NCBI GenBank assembly: GCA_031213475.1
Contig: JARUPZ010000002.1
Location: 5,031,049 to 5,095,048 of the forward strand
From: Nereocystis luetkeana
Taxonomy: Eukaryota > Sar > Phaeophyceae > Laminariales > Laminariaceae
Direction of reading: 5' to 3'
DNA length: 64,000 bases
Shown here: positions 53,666 to 64,000 of the stretch, piece after piece
Layout of the letters: each line of letters opens with the position of its first letter
How positions within the stretch are numbered: the stretch's first letter is position 1
Translations under genes and position numbers: made by a program
The notes under the pieces: model-generated
Seen by the model: the letters and a program-made list of their open reading frames with translations, nothing else
The model's database searches: none
What the model was told of the DNA's origin: nothing

Positions 53666-53819
53666 TCCTATCGAGTACACTCCCCCCCCTCTGAACGGTG
53701 GGATCTTTGGGGCGTCGGTACTGTATACGGCCGTACGCTGACCTACCCGTTTCGTTTAAAATATCTGGGGAACTAGAGAGATATGTTTTTTTGGGACGCA
53801 CGCTTGAGCGTTTCTATGA

Positions 53820-53912
53820 AAGAAACGTTCAGTGAGATTCGAACCCGTGTCCTGATGACGACGCCAAATGTTATTTTCTGCTTAGTGTACCACTCGTTCC
53901 AAAGCGAAAGAG
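53820..53912 (-). repeat. tRNA-derived SINE-like sequence
   Basis: On the minus strand GGAACGAGTGGTACACTAA (A-box region) and CACGGGTTCGAATCTCAC (B box) lie at tRNA spacing. It resembles 20-105 at both ends. The anticodon arm is not clear, so a working tRNA is unlikely. Confidence 0.4.
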
Positions 53913-54124
53913 TTAAACGCGATTTTTCCTTATACAGAGGGAACGAAAAATAACATAAAAATGGAATCTGTAACAAAGATGCGCGTTTGAATGGGCGTTC
54001 TTATGGTGTAGCCAGATATTCGACCAACGTGCTACAGGCCAAGGAATTTGCACGTGGCTGTTGAGATTTTCTAGACTTTTTTTCGAGCCAATCTGACTAT
54101 GGTGCCGGAAATTGTGCCTCTATT

Positions 54125-54415
54125 ATGAGCCATTCTGAATACAAAAATGTCAGTTCAAACGAATCAAGTGGATCTGAAATATACGTCGGGAAGCCCTTGA
54201 CAAGAGCTTTCGAAGGAGCTTATCCAAAGTGGTTGGAACATTCTGGGGAGCAAGTAGTGGCCATTGTACCGTCGCCCCAGAAGGCACTTTATCTCACAAA
54301 AATGTATACCTGGTATCTCAACAACTACGGTGAATCGACCAATAAAGCTGCAGCTATTGAAAGCCAGATACCACATCTATTTTATGGCATCAAAACCATC
54401 CCCGTGCCTTTTTGA
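54125..54415 (+). CDS. Hypothetical short open frame, unrecognised
   Basis: A 96-codon frame whose product (MSHSEYKNVSSNESSG at the start, IPHLFYGIKTIPVPF at the end) has an even, protein-like composition in a region of mixed base content. After the stop, a +1 frame reads on with a charged segment (RWRRKKSEDDLQDSLEE), so this could be a broken longer gene or a transposon remnant. I recognise no domain. One TACCTGGTA word lies inside, which is more typical of non-coding DNA here. Confidence 0.25.
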   Translation: MSHSEYKNVSSNESSGSEIYVGKPLTRAFEGAYPKWLEHSGEQVVAIVPSPQKALYLTKMYTWYLNNYGESTNKAAAIESQIPHLFYGIKTIPVPF

Positions 54416-54589
54416 GGTGGCGCCGGAAAAAATCTGAAGATGATTTACAGGATTCACTTGAAGAATGACTGTCGCGAGAAATGTGGTGAAAACTCGAAGC
54501 ACAAAGCAGTGATTCTCGAAGATAGAAGAAGAAAACGACCCACAAGATGTTCACGTATGTGAACACACCGACGGTAGGTAGTTCATAGC

Positions 54590-57500
54590 ATGAGCTTCAA
54601 CGTTGACCCCTCGAAAGCAAAAACACTCGAGAAGAACAAAACCACGGGAACCCAAGAAGTCCTACGTACGCACAAAGTCTAACTCCCTTCTGTTCCTACT
54701 TTCGTCTTGAGCTCCATCCACTCCAATTTGCTACCCTTTCTCCTTCTTTCTCATTACTCAATCTTCTTTTCTATTCTAAATCTTAAGCCGCATCGAAGCT
54801 CCATCGGTGTAGGTCTGTCACCCCCCCCCCCCCCCCCCCCTGCCCCTTCTTGCTTCCTGGCGGTCCCTAACTTGAAGCTTGAAGCGCGACACCCTCCTCG
54901 AAATGGTGGTCTGTTTGGTCACCGATATACTTTCGAGTAGGCGTTCCTTCATCCCCCCCTTCCTAGCCATCGATCCTTCATTCCTCTCCCCCACGACACC
55001 AGCTATTAGCTGGTCGGTAAAGGTGCTGTTTTCCACCCCCAGGCGCCCAAAGCTTTCCACCGCAAAAGTGGCAAGTTTGTGGCTCCGTCCGTCGAAGGAC
55101 ACATGTCCCGGACGAGCGTAGTGTTTACGCTTGCGCGCCTCGGGGGTAGAAGAAGCTGACCCGTCGTGACCAGCATTGCTTCCTCGCAGATGTACCTACG
55201 TTTGCGGGTCTGTACATGGGTTATACCCATTCGGACGGACTGGTTCCTATACTCTCGGTTCAGAGAGAGTCTCGACGACTTCCTCTCCTGATGACGATGC
55301 CCATCGACAGGTTCCTTTCCGCAGTGAACGGCTCGCCGCTTTCCAGTTTGTGTGGAATTTCAAGCCACTTCGACGTGCTTCAACGTACGGGAGATCGCGT
55401 GGAAAAGTGGTTGGTGCTGGTTCACCTGAGCCCCAGCTCTGGGACAGATGCGTGCGTGTCGGGTGTCCTAAACCCACTGCATCCCAGCAAAGGCACCTTA
55501 CCGCCACGTGCTCCTCGATCCGAAAAAAACGCCTTCCTATGCCCACGAACTCTGCTGTGGGTATGACACGGAGCGAGTCTGATGGCCTCGCCCGAAAGCG
55601 TGCAGTAGCCCCGGCACTTTGTAGGCTCCTGTAACGCGCATTGGCGAAAATCATTGACTCTCCACGGCCTAGCGGGTCGCCCGGTCCCGGAGGTCGTACC
55701 GTTTCCGGCAGTTGGTGCAGCGAGGCTGTGTAGGAAGAATGCCTGCCCTGGTTGATCAGTTTTTCTAACTTTTTGTGATGGGTTTTCCGGGAGTTCGTGG
55801 TGACGGCGTCCTGCGCAGCCATTGGCCTCTGCGGGCCTTGAGGCCCGATCCCCCTCTGTACGTAGACCCCATTCTAGCTAAGTTTTGGGGACACTTCCTG
55901 CCATCACTTCTTTTGAGATACCTCTCATGTCTTGAATCTCCCTCAGGCTACCACCTAGCTGAGCGATGATGCTCGATTTAGGGACCCTCCACCTCACTCG
56001 GTCTCCTAACGGGCCCGTGAGGTCTGCTAGAACCTCCAGTAGGATTCCTCCCTGCTTCCGATGGCAGATATTTGCCTCGCTTCCGTCGCCGATAGCCTAC
56101 CCTCCCCCCTCCCGTGGACAGGCATGCCTGGGCTTGCTGGTGAGGGTTCAGGGTCAGCTCATTACCGGGGCACCCCTCCTGGAAAATCGACTGTGCCTCT
56201 TCCGCTCCGGGTAGCTCCAGGATATTTTCGTACGCCGACGGCGCCCCGTTGTCTGCCCTTTCCAGGCAACTTGTTCTCTGCCCGAGGGATTCGATGACGA
56301 TGAGGACCGCCGCTTGCTTATCCGGGATTTCAGCGAGGCAGCGCGATCGGCGGCCCGCACCTCCATCCTTCACCACCTCCATTGCTCGGTCTATCACGTA
56401 TTCGCCCGTTCCAATCGGGACACCCACCACCGTTGCCCCTCCTTCGCCTTCGATGCTGACATCAACGCTTCCCGGGAGCGATGTATCCTCCGCCGTCGGG
56501 GCGTATCCTTTGCGCGGTAGCGCCACGGCCTTGGCAGGGTTGATCGCAACGCCGATAGCTTCTATATTTCGTCGTAGGAAGGCAAAGGGTCTGACCGTGT
56601 CGGCCGTGGTCCAAATAAGGCCGAGGGAGGCATTATTCATTTAGGCGAAGGCTTGCACTCCTTGTCCCTCGAACTACTCTCGGAAGCGCTTCAGCTCGGG
56701 TCCTAGCGCCAGACAGAACATTTCCGGCCCAATGGGGCCCCCTGCTGAACACCGCTGGAGCAGGCAAGCGTCCTGGTCTCCCCGGAATTCATCCGAAAAA
56801 ACACGCCAGCGTGTTTTGTGCCATAGAATTTGGCCGCAGATGGCGTGAGCACTGGCACGCAGTTGGCCGCCTATACGAGCACCGCCGTCTTTTCAACGAT
56901 GTTGAAGGCGTTGGAACAGTCTTTGAGAACGAGCCACGTGCTCGTCTCGTGCAGAGTTATAGTCCTGAGACCCACATGCTCCACACCACCGAGTTCGACG
57001 ATCCCGAATTGACTCACCTCTCTATTGATCTCCTCCAACCGCTGCAGCCTCTTTCGCATAGCCCTTGGGGTGATGAACTTCCTCCATGTCATGCCCACGC
57101 TAACCGGCCGGCACTTTTCCCCTAGTATGGTGAGACTTGACTGCCAAAAAAGCTGCCAGAACACCGACGGGAATGCGTCCGGCTCGTCAACGACTTTCCA
57201 CCAAAAGACTGTCATGCCCCTTTCGAAGCCCTCCCACCCGATGTCGGTGTGGATAATGGATTGCAGGAGAGAAAAAACTTTGGCCATTGATTCGGGGGCC
57301 TGTGAGGGCGTTCCGAGAACTGATTATGTCGAAGAGAACTTCGGAGGCCTACTCGTCTTCCGGGAGCCACGGGGGGGCTATTCTATCTTCTGCCTCGGTG
57401 GCGCTCGCCAGTTAGCATTGTCGCCGCCGCCGCGGAAACCGCGGCGTGGTCTTCGGATGGGAGCTTGGCCACCAGTGTGGTCCATGTTTCTTCGTTTCCC

Positions 57501-57890
57501 GTTGATCGTGGTTCTGCCAGAAGGTTGCGTGCTGCCACTTTAACCCCTCCGTCGTGGCGACACGTCGACGACGCCCGTTCGAATTTCGCCGGGTCCGAAG
57601 CTTCATGGGCTGCATCCCTTGGCCTGGATCCCCTTCCCCTGGTGAGCGCCATCAGCCATGGGAGCAGGAGCATTATGTTCCCGCTCTCCACCAACGAAAG
57701 CAATTGTCGCCTCTTGATCCCGCCGTCCGGCAATGGGAGTAGGGCTGGCATGAGGTACCACAACGTAATCGCTCGAACGAGTGAGTTCGGCGTCGCCGAG
57801 TTCGGGTTAGGCAGGTGTTCTTCCACAGCGTGGTTGAGGATGCCAAGCACGTGAATGCTCACGCGCGCATGTGCGCCTGCCAACTGCGGC
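54590..57890 (-). mobile_element. LINE copy 2, decayed
   Basis: Parallel to 21000-23830 along its length, from the shared block around VKVAARNLLAEP (near 57545) to the 3' region with GCATCGAAGCTCCATCGGTG (54790) and the tail word CATGAGCTTCAACGTTGA (54590). It extends further 5' than copy 1, into a His/Leu-rich region near 57.7-57.9 kb. The C-terminal coding part near 54.85-55.1 kb (HVSFDGRSHKLATFAVES) is the best preserved. Confidence 0.8.
54830..57890 (-). pseudogene. LINE reverse transcriptase with nuclease-like C-terminus (copy 2)
   Basis: On the minus strand: a leader (AITLWYLMPALLPLPDGGIK, near 57750); CRPVSVGMTWRKFI (57085-57110); WLVLKDCSNAFNIVEK (about 56905) with the first catalytic Asp; GVQQGAPLGPEMFCLAL (about 56735), motif B; then at 56641 the YxDD box reads stop-Met-Asn-Asn, so Tyr is TAA and both Asp codons are AAT. 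NPAKAVALPRKGYAPTAEDT and VVGVPIGTGEYVIDRA follow. A CxC/H-rich part lies near 55450. The nuclease block seen in copy 1 as MDIVIEREG here reads MGIVIRRG (55290), with Asp to Gly. The 3' coding end is GRLGVENSTFTDQLIAGVVG. Stops and frame changes are numerous; the copy is dead. Confidence 0.75.
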
Positions 57891-58619
57891 TGCACTTTTT
57901 TTCCCGGTTGCGAAACGTCGCCCCTGGTCCCCCAACTAATCGGCGTCGAGTGGTGGTTCTATCCCCAGGCTGTCCTGATTCCATCGGTACCAAAATCTCT
58001 GGCTGCGTAGGTCCTCGTAACCTATGGCCCCGCCTCCCATCCTCCCCGTCCGATTGCGGAGACTCGGATCCACATGGACTGCCGCCTCGGGCGTCCCGTC
58101 TCGGGCGCTGGTCTCCGAAGCTGGCTGCTGGGCAGCGGGGTGGTGCCGGTGCCGTGACTTTCGTAACGGGCCTCGACCACACAACGAACGTGGAACACGT
58201 GGCGCCCTTGCTCACATGGCAAGCGTGCCGCCCAATGCCCGAGCTGGAGCGTTACAGCTTGAACTTATTTATTTTTCTCTTTCTTCCCTGTTTGATTTTT
58301 GATTTTTAATTTTTTCGATTTCGATTTCGATTTTTCGGCGTCGAGTTGTTTTAATATCCTGTCTATTTCTTCTGGGTAGTACGCGGTCTTCTCGGTTTCT
58401 GTGGCGGTTTGTACAGCGTACCGCATGTACCTGATACGTACGTACGCGGACCTCACTCTTTTATTTTTGTCTGAGGTGTAGATGTGCTTCAGATATCATG
58501 TGTATTGTGCTTCGCCTGTTTTAATTTTTACAGAGATATTCTTCCACTCAAGAGATATTGGAGCCTGTCCTGCGACCACGGACTGCATTGTATTTTGGCA
58601 AGAGTTGATGTGAGAACAA

Positions 58620-58623
58620 AACA

Positions 58624-58694
<71 letters not shown>

Positions 58695-58697
58695 GCA
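58620..58697. repeat. AAC trinucleotide microsatellite
   Basis: About 24 units of AAC/CAA. Poly-Asn, poly-Val and poly-Cys frames over it are artefacts. Confidence 0.95.
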
Positions 58698-58824
58698 AAA
58701 ATTGTAGACCCCGCACGCCATTCCTCTGGTATCGCCAAGGAAGGCGCGGGGGCGCGTCCCATTCTCGGGTCTCCTCGCCGGCTCTCTGGGGGGTCCCCCC
58801 GCTGGATCCTCTCCGTTTGAAATC

Positions 58825-59777
58825 TTGGACCCACTGCCGTACAATACGGCACCTCTCCCCCCGCATATTTGGTTCGCTCCTCGCCCTTCCAGCCCCTCTT
58901 CACCACTAGTGCGCGTCCCTACAGTTTCCGCTTCTCCTCCACTCTCCCTGTCTCCGGCCTCTCTGCTAGGGTCGCTCCTTGTACCCCTCCCCGACCCCCT
59001 GCCCCTCTCTCTGCCCGCTCTTCTCCCCCCGTTCACCCTGCTACCCCCACCCTCCGTTCCCTCTCGGTCCCCTCTGCTACTCCCACTGCCCTCGCTCTTC
59101 CCGCTCCCCCCGCTCCCTCCGTTATCTCCTCCCCCGCCGCTCCCCCCGCTATCCCCTCTACCCCCGCCCCCCTCCCCCCCCGCTCCCATCCCCGGCCAGC
59201 TGGCGAGGGTGGCATACTACTCCTTCCCCCTGCTCCCGCTGTCTTCGCCGCTCCCTCCGTTCCTGCCGCTCCCCCCGCTGCCACCGCTCCCACCGCTCAT
59301 ATCGTCCTCCCGCTTCCCCCGTCCCCCCTGCCCCCCCCCCCCCTCCCCCGAACCCCCCCTTCCCCTCCCCGGCATGCTGACGAGGGTGGTGCATTCCTTC
59401 CCTGCCTCGGGTCTCGCTACGTACTTGGGCCGTCCCCTCTTCCTGCACTTACTGTGCGTGACCCCCTCCCAAACCCTGTCGATCGGCCTCATCCAACCCT
59501 TGCGACCGCTCCCCTCGGTGTTGTCGACCCGGCCTCAGACCTTGCGCTGGCCGTTCCGGACTGTTCCGCTGGCGTGGTACCCCTGCTTCTTATGTTCTGT
59601 GGGCTATCTGTGGTGCCCACAATTCGGATTTCTTGCTACAGTTGCCCCTCCCATCGTCGGGTCTCTCTCCAGCGCCACCTCCGATCCTCTCGGCGGGGGC
59701 GCCGCCTCCACAGGAAAGGGAGGGAGCGCGAAACCTTCTGTCAGTGCATTTTGAACCCCGAGGGTCCATCTCGTTAG
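58825..59777. other. Pyrimidine-rich, proline-coding stretch, no gene proven
   Basis: The plus strand is strongly C-rich, mainly CCNCTCC-like words. Two overlapping plus-strand frames of about 300 codons (Pro-rich) and one minus-strand frame (Gly-rich) are open at once, which is expected from composition. Two diverged copies of a block around CTGGCGAGGGTGG / CTGACGAGGGTGG lie about 180 bp apart (59200, 59378). It adjoins the 5' side of LINE copy 2 and could be remains of another transposon. Confidence 0.3.
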
Positions 59778-60394
59778 ACATTCCCCGCACTCGGCGTTGA
59801 GGCCCACGAAGCGTTCTTCGACGCGGAACCCAATGTAGAATCGCCGTTTTGTTGTCCGAGGCAGGATGTCCCGCGGTTGGATCCCGAACCCGATGAATAG
59901 CGCACGTGAGCGGTTGACAGCCGCTTCTCATTAAGGATCAAGGTAGGCCGCTCGAGGTAGGCCCAGAGTATTTCTGAACAGGGAGCACAAGAGAAACGAA
60001 GAGGCTAGATCCCCTCCGTGGACGTTTACCATGAGCTCGAACGACCTGTGAACGCCGGTTGTCAGATAGCTAGCCGGTCCCGGTCCTGGAACGTGCCTTT
60101 GAAGAACGTCGGCGAATTTCATGATGCTCCTTAACGCCGCCTGCCTTCCTCCAGACTCGTTCGTTGGCAGGCCTCTAGCAAACTCCGCCTGGTGGGGGGT
60201 CGTATTCCCCCCGTCCACTCACGGCGGCACACGATGAAGGACCTCGGGTCTGCACACCCTCTGACGAGGCGATCCACTCGACCTAGCATGCAACTGACGT
60301 GTACAAACCCTTGGCGAGGGCACGGGGCGGGTACCCGCATGTGATAGTCCCCCGACCCCCCATTTCTGTTTCGTTGTCAGTAGTATTTTTACAT

Positions 60395-61345
60395 TGCGTT
60401 TGGCATCCGACGATGTGTAGCATGAGCTTCAACCATTGTTGCGTTGATCACTATTCCGAGGGACATAGTAAATAGGACCTACGGTACACTCAAAAAACAA
60501 TATATTTCCCTATTTTTACTATCAATATTTGGTCCTATGGTCCCCCGCAATAATGCGCATTCCCCGATACGCATTCCCCGAAATGGAAACTACAGACCTA
60601 CAACGAAACCTATTCTCGAAGTCTTACGCCCTTCAGTATACCTATTTCCTCTATCTACTTCAATTGATGTCCTTGCTTCTTCCTTCTCATTACAAACATG
60701 TTGCTATGTCCAGACTCCTTCTCCACACCATCGGCGTCCCCCCCCCCCCCCCCTCCCACCGGTTCCTTCTCGTTCCCTGGCGATCCCTGAGTTGGAGCTT
60801 GCAGCGAGACACCCTCCTCCGTGAAATTGCGACGTATCTGGGTAACGGTCACCGAGGCGATTTCTTTGACGCACTCGTGCTTTCACACCACCCCCTTCCT
60901 CGCCCCCCCACGGCGCTTCCAGCCAGCTGGTGGCCTCGATAAGTATGCTACTCTCTACTCCGAGGTGCCCAAAACTTATTTACCCCGCTCTTAAGGTGGC
61001 AATGGCCCCGTTCTTTCTTAGGACACATGCCTCCAGTAGTAGTGTTGGCGCTTGCACGCCTCGGAGGTAAAGGGGCAGCTGGTTCATCTCTTGGTGAGCA
61101 CTGAGTCCCCCCGGACGTACCTGCGCTTGTGGGGCTGCATGGGTGACGTCCAGCAGGATGGACTTCTCCCTGTACTCTCGGTTCCGCAGACTCCTCTCCG
61201 CCGCGAAGAGTTCCCAGCTCTCAACTTGGTGAGGAATCCCAAGTCGCTTTCTTCAGCGCGCAGAAGATCGCGTGGAAAAACGGCCGGTGTTGCTCCACCT
61301 GCGCCCCGGCTCTGGGGGCACACGCGTGCGTGTCGGGTGCCCACA
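60395..61345 (-). mobile_element. LINE copy 3, 3' fragment
   Basis: The tail word GCATCCGACGATGTGTAGCA (60403) and the blocks ACTTCAATTGATGTCC, CACCATCGGCGTC, TTGGAGCTTGCAGCG and GGACACATGCCTCC match the 3' parts of copies 1 and 2. It breaks off near 61345 inside the C-terminal coding part. MITE A copy 8 (60452-60552) is inserted in the tail. Confidence 0.7.
60452..60552. mobile_element. MITE family A, copy 8 (nested in LINE copy 3)
   Basis: Left end TATTCCGAGGGACATAG, right end TATGGTCCCCCGCAATA, with ATTTTTACTATCAATATTTG inside. The right arm has lost a few bases. Confidence 0.75.
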
Positions 61346-62249
61346 CGATGACTTCTGCCTTACTTTGGTTTTTATGGGTACCGTTCAAAATGATTCCAGA
61401 AAAGGTGTGTTATGTCTTTATTTATAATGTGTTGTTTGGGTGTTTTTGGGGTGCGTGTTAACCTACGGACTGTGCGAGCAAGTAGAATACTAACGCAGGG
61501 TTGACGTAAGTTTTTCTGAAGTTATAAATACACCACTTCACCAATCATCATGACAGCCATTCTTTTACATTTTTATGGACCGCGTCTTTTTTTCGTTTTT
61601 GGTTCGATGCTTCTTTTTTGGAACAGCCACAACAGCAACCACACAGCAACACCGAAACGACGACGACGACGACGACCACCACCACATCGTATGTGGGCTT
61701 CGCGTCTATGCCCCCGCTCCCTAGTCGAACTCCAGCCTTCCTGCTTGGGCTCGTTGTTGGCTGACACTGTTTCTCCCCGCGGCCAATCGCTGGTGGTGTA
61801 CACCATACCGGCCGTGCTGCTGCTACTACTGTGGGCAGAATTTCACCCTCATGATAGGTATTGTAGTAGTGGTGGAACATTAGCGGAATAATTAAACAGC
61901 TTTCTGGCAAGAGAAGCGGGAAGAGGGCGTTGGGTAGTAATAGCGTCGCCACAATCGACGCGGAGAAGAGGGTTGTGACTGGTGATGCTGTTGTAGTGCC
62001 GTAGGAGCAGGAAGAGGGTGCGTGATAGCGTCATAGGAACGGCAAGAGAGTGGTGGAGCAGGAAGAGGGTGGGTGATAGCGTCACAGGATCGGGAATATA
62101 GTGGTGTGTGGTACAGTATATAGTCTCATGCGTGAGAGAGCGGGAAGAGGGTGGGTAGAAAGTGTACGAGTGCGTGTAACAATACCTTGCTTGCTTGCTT
62201 ACCATAACAATAGTATGGTACCAAGCGAAACAACAATAGTAGCGTGGAT
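61346..62249. other. No recognisable gene
   Basis: It has a CGA/CCA-rich triplet run at 61656-61686. A three-unit imperfect repeat around GGAAGAGGGTG(C/G)GTGATAGC lies at 62008-62080. No domain or RNA gene is seen. Confidence 0.5.
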
Positions 62250-62310
62250 GGCATGATGACTTGAACAGGCGCTGTGCACATTGCCGGATGACAAATGGAA
62301 TACTAATACT
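62250..62310 (+). repeat. LINE-type 3' tail, diverged
   Basis: GATGACTTGAACAGGCGCTG and TGCACATTGCCGGATGACAA resemble the tail at 2270-2320. AATACTAATACTAC follows. Confidence 0.4.
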
Positions 62311-62519
62311 ACTATACTGTGGTTCGATATATAATTCTTACTCTTTTTAAGCACAACAACGACACGGCGGCACCCCAGACGGCCTGTGGACAGAACACCC
62401 GGGTATACCGAAAAACAAAAAACCGCCCCCCTCCCAGAATAAATAGGTTGGGTTGGCATCGGTTGGCAACGACACTGTAAAACATGCTGCTCACTATATG
62501 CTAAGTTCAGAGGTCGGGA

Positions 62520-62945
62520 CTCATTGTATCCTTCGTTAGGTTTGCCTATTGAACAGACACTTGTTGGGACTCGCGTGTGTTGTTTGCTTGGAGAATAGAA
62601 GAGCAGCTCTATTATTTTCGTGCACGATGAGTAACTGAGAGCAAGGCTCGTGCCTCGCTGGGAAAACCCCTGGTTTTCCATGTAAGGTACGCCTTCCAAG
62701 CAGTACAAATGCGATCCCAATAATACCTGAACCCAGATAGTTTCCGGCGTTTCAGCCTCATTCAAAGCAGTGCCATAACACTAGCCTACTCTGATGAGCC
62801 GTATATATATGCAGCATTATGGAGAATTCGTGGAAGTCTCCGATTCCACGAGCTAGAACATGAGTCGGGAGGTGCGGCTCCTCAAAACCCACTCCCACAC
62901 CTCTGAACGGCAAGGTAACGAAGCCGGCAAGGTACGCCAATCAAA
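62520..62945 (+). repeat. Dispersed repeat family D, copy 3 (without hairpin)
   Basis: Matches 36700-37215, with CGTGCACGATGAGTAACTGA where the other copy has the hairpin. CTCAAAACCCACTCCCACAC is identical in both. Confidence 0.8.
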
Positions 62946-62984
62946 AGAAAGAAACGACGTCGTGTGTTTAAAGGCCCGGACACA

Positions 62985-63240
62985 TCGTATCCCTTGTTAG
63001 GTTTGCCTACTGAGCAGGTACCCGTTGGGACTCACGTGTGTTGTTTGCTTCGAAACAGAAGAAGAGCAGCTTTGTTCCTTTCGTGGACGATGAGACTGAG
63101 AGCAAGGCTCATGCCTCGCTGGGAAAACCCCTGGTTTTCCATCTAAGATACACGTCCCAAGTAGTACAAATACGACCCCAATACCTGAACCCAGGTAATT
63201 ACCGGCTTTTCAGCCTCATTCAAAGCAGTACCATACCTGG
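62985..63240 (+). repeat. Dispersed repeat family D, copy 4 (partial)
   Basis: A second, direct copy 465 bp on: GTATCCCTTGTTAGGTTTGC, TGGGAAAACCCCTGGTTTTC and TACCTGAACCCAGGTAATTA. It stops near the TACCTGGTA word at 63231. Confidence 0.75.
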
Positions 63241-63667
63241 TAGCAACTAAGTGAGCTATTAATAGACAACCAGGGTACCTTATTTCTTTTTGGCGGTCTG
63301 TCACAGCTGGCGATCGAGCTATAGACATTTGTGCGGGGTGGAGAACCGTTGCTCCCCACGTATTATACACCTGGTACATAATATATACAGTAGTATATAT
63401 AGGTTGAGTTGGCGTCGGTTGGCAACGACGTTGTAAACACGCCTCTCACTGCGTGACCTAGACAGCCAGGGTAATGTTTTTTGCTCGTTTTTTTTGGCGG
63501 TGACCATGACTGACGGTCGGGTTAGATCATTTTTGTGCGAGGAAAACCTTAACTCCGCACAAGGGGGATGAACGTAGGACGTAGTGGATATATGGTAAGG
63601 CACCCGTGAGGCAGTTGTATAGTGAACCCGTTGCTGTCTCTGGAAGTGGCCACACAAGAAAATATAT

Positions 63668-63935
63668 CACTTCATTGAAGCTGTCATCCATATGCAAGAA
63701 AATCCGCCTCAGAAGCAGTTCTTGGTAGGATGCAGCTCACCCTTCATGCGACTCGCCCAACACCTCACGGCGTTTTGCGTTTGGTGCAAGCAGTGTCTGC
63801 TTGGTCGGTGCAAAACCCAACGTGCTCTGTCCCGGCATAGATAGTAGGGGTGCGAGGGCCCATGGTCATACGACTACGGTCATGCATGAGATCAAGTACG
63901 CCCCCCCTCCCGGTGTGGTCATACGACTAGGGCCA
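63668..63935 (+). repeat. Dispersed repeat family F, copy 3
   Basis: Nearly the same as 53440-53665, starting CATTGAAGCTGTCATCCATA. The last block (GGTCATACGACTAGGGCCAT) is repeated once more at 63915. Confidence 0.8.
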
Positions 63936-64000
63936 TGTATGGCACGATGAGTACACCCCCCTGTCCCCTGGTTACAACAACTAACTGTGGAAACGATCAT

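Noticed and set aside
53985..54060. Second tRNA-like stretch (minus strand, TAGCACGTTGG-like A box)
   Set aside because: No convincing anticodon arm or acceptor pairing, and the B box is weak.

Overview
This 64 kb window looks like nuclear DNA of a repeat-rich eukaryote. Protein-coding exons are few and far apart, introns are long with GT-AG borders, and the rest is transposon remains, hairpin elements and microsatellites. The large introns, the CAG/TAC-type microsatellites and the retroelement protein types would fit a stramenopile such as a brown alga. That placement is an inference from general character; no ribosomal or organelle marker is present to prove it.

Two host genes are convincing. 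The first (5152-12978, + strand, four exons) encodes a 439-residue serine/threonine kinase. It has a mitochondrial-type presequence, one membrane segment and a kinase domain with a Gly in place of the usual catalytic-loop Arg; its first intron is about 5 kb. The second (31118-32137, - strand) is a single-exon bZIP transcription factor with long glycine runs. A 250-bp polypurine/polypyrimidine tract lies just upstream of its ATG.

Much of the right half is retroelement. At about 37.6-46.5 kb (- strand) lies a Ty3/gypsy element that has lost its reverse transcriptase and the core of its integrase. It keeps Gag, protease, RNase H and the integrase C-terminus, and in addition carries a NADAR (YbiA-like) domain in the frame just ahead of protease; this is the most striking finding. 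At 46959-53050 (- strand) lies a tyrosine-recombinase retrotransposon (DIRS/Ngaro/PAT-like) whose split direct repeats A1-ORFs-B1-A2-B2 are all visible. Three decayed copies of one LINE family, with a nuclease-like C-terminus, lie at 21.0-23.8, 54.6-57.9 and 60.4-61.3 kb, and several bare 3' tails of related type are scattered about.

Small non-autonomous elements fill the rest: eight copies of a ~110-bp MITE with near-perfect terminal inverted repeats, a TTAA-bordered piggyBac-like hairpin family, a CAGGG-ended (hAT-like) element whose core has grown into about 83 copies of a CCCGA pentamer, a 74-bp hairpin inserted in another repeat, and four or more other dispersed repeat families. A 9-bp palindrome, TACC(A/T)GGTA, recurs dozens of times in the non-coding DNA but I did not see it inside the two large retroelements. 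All coordinates of repeats are by eye and may be off by several bases.
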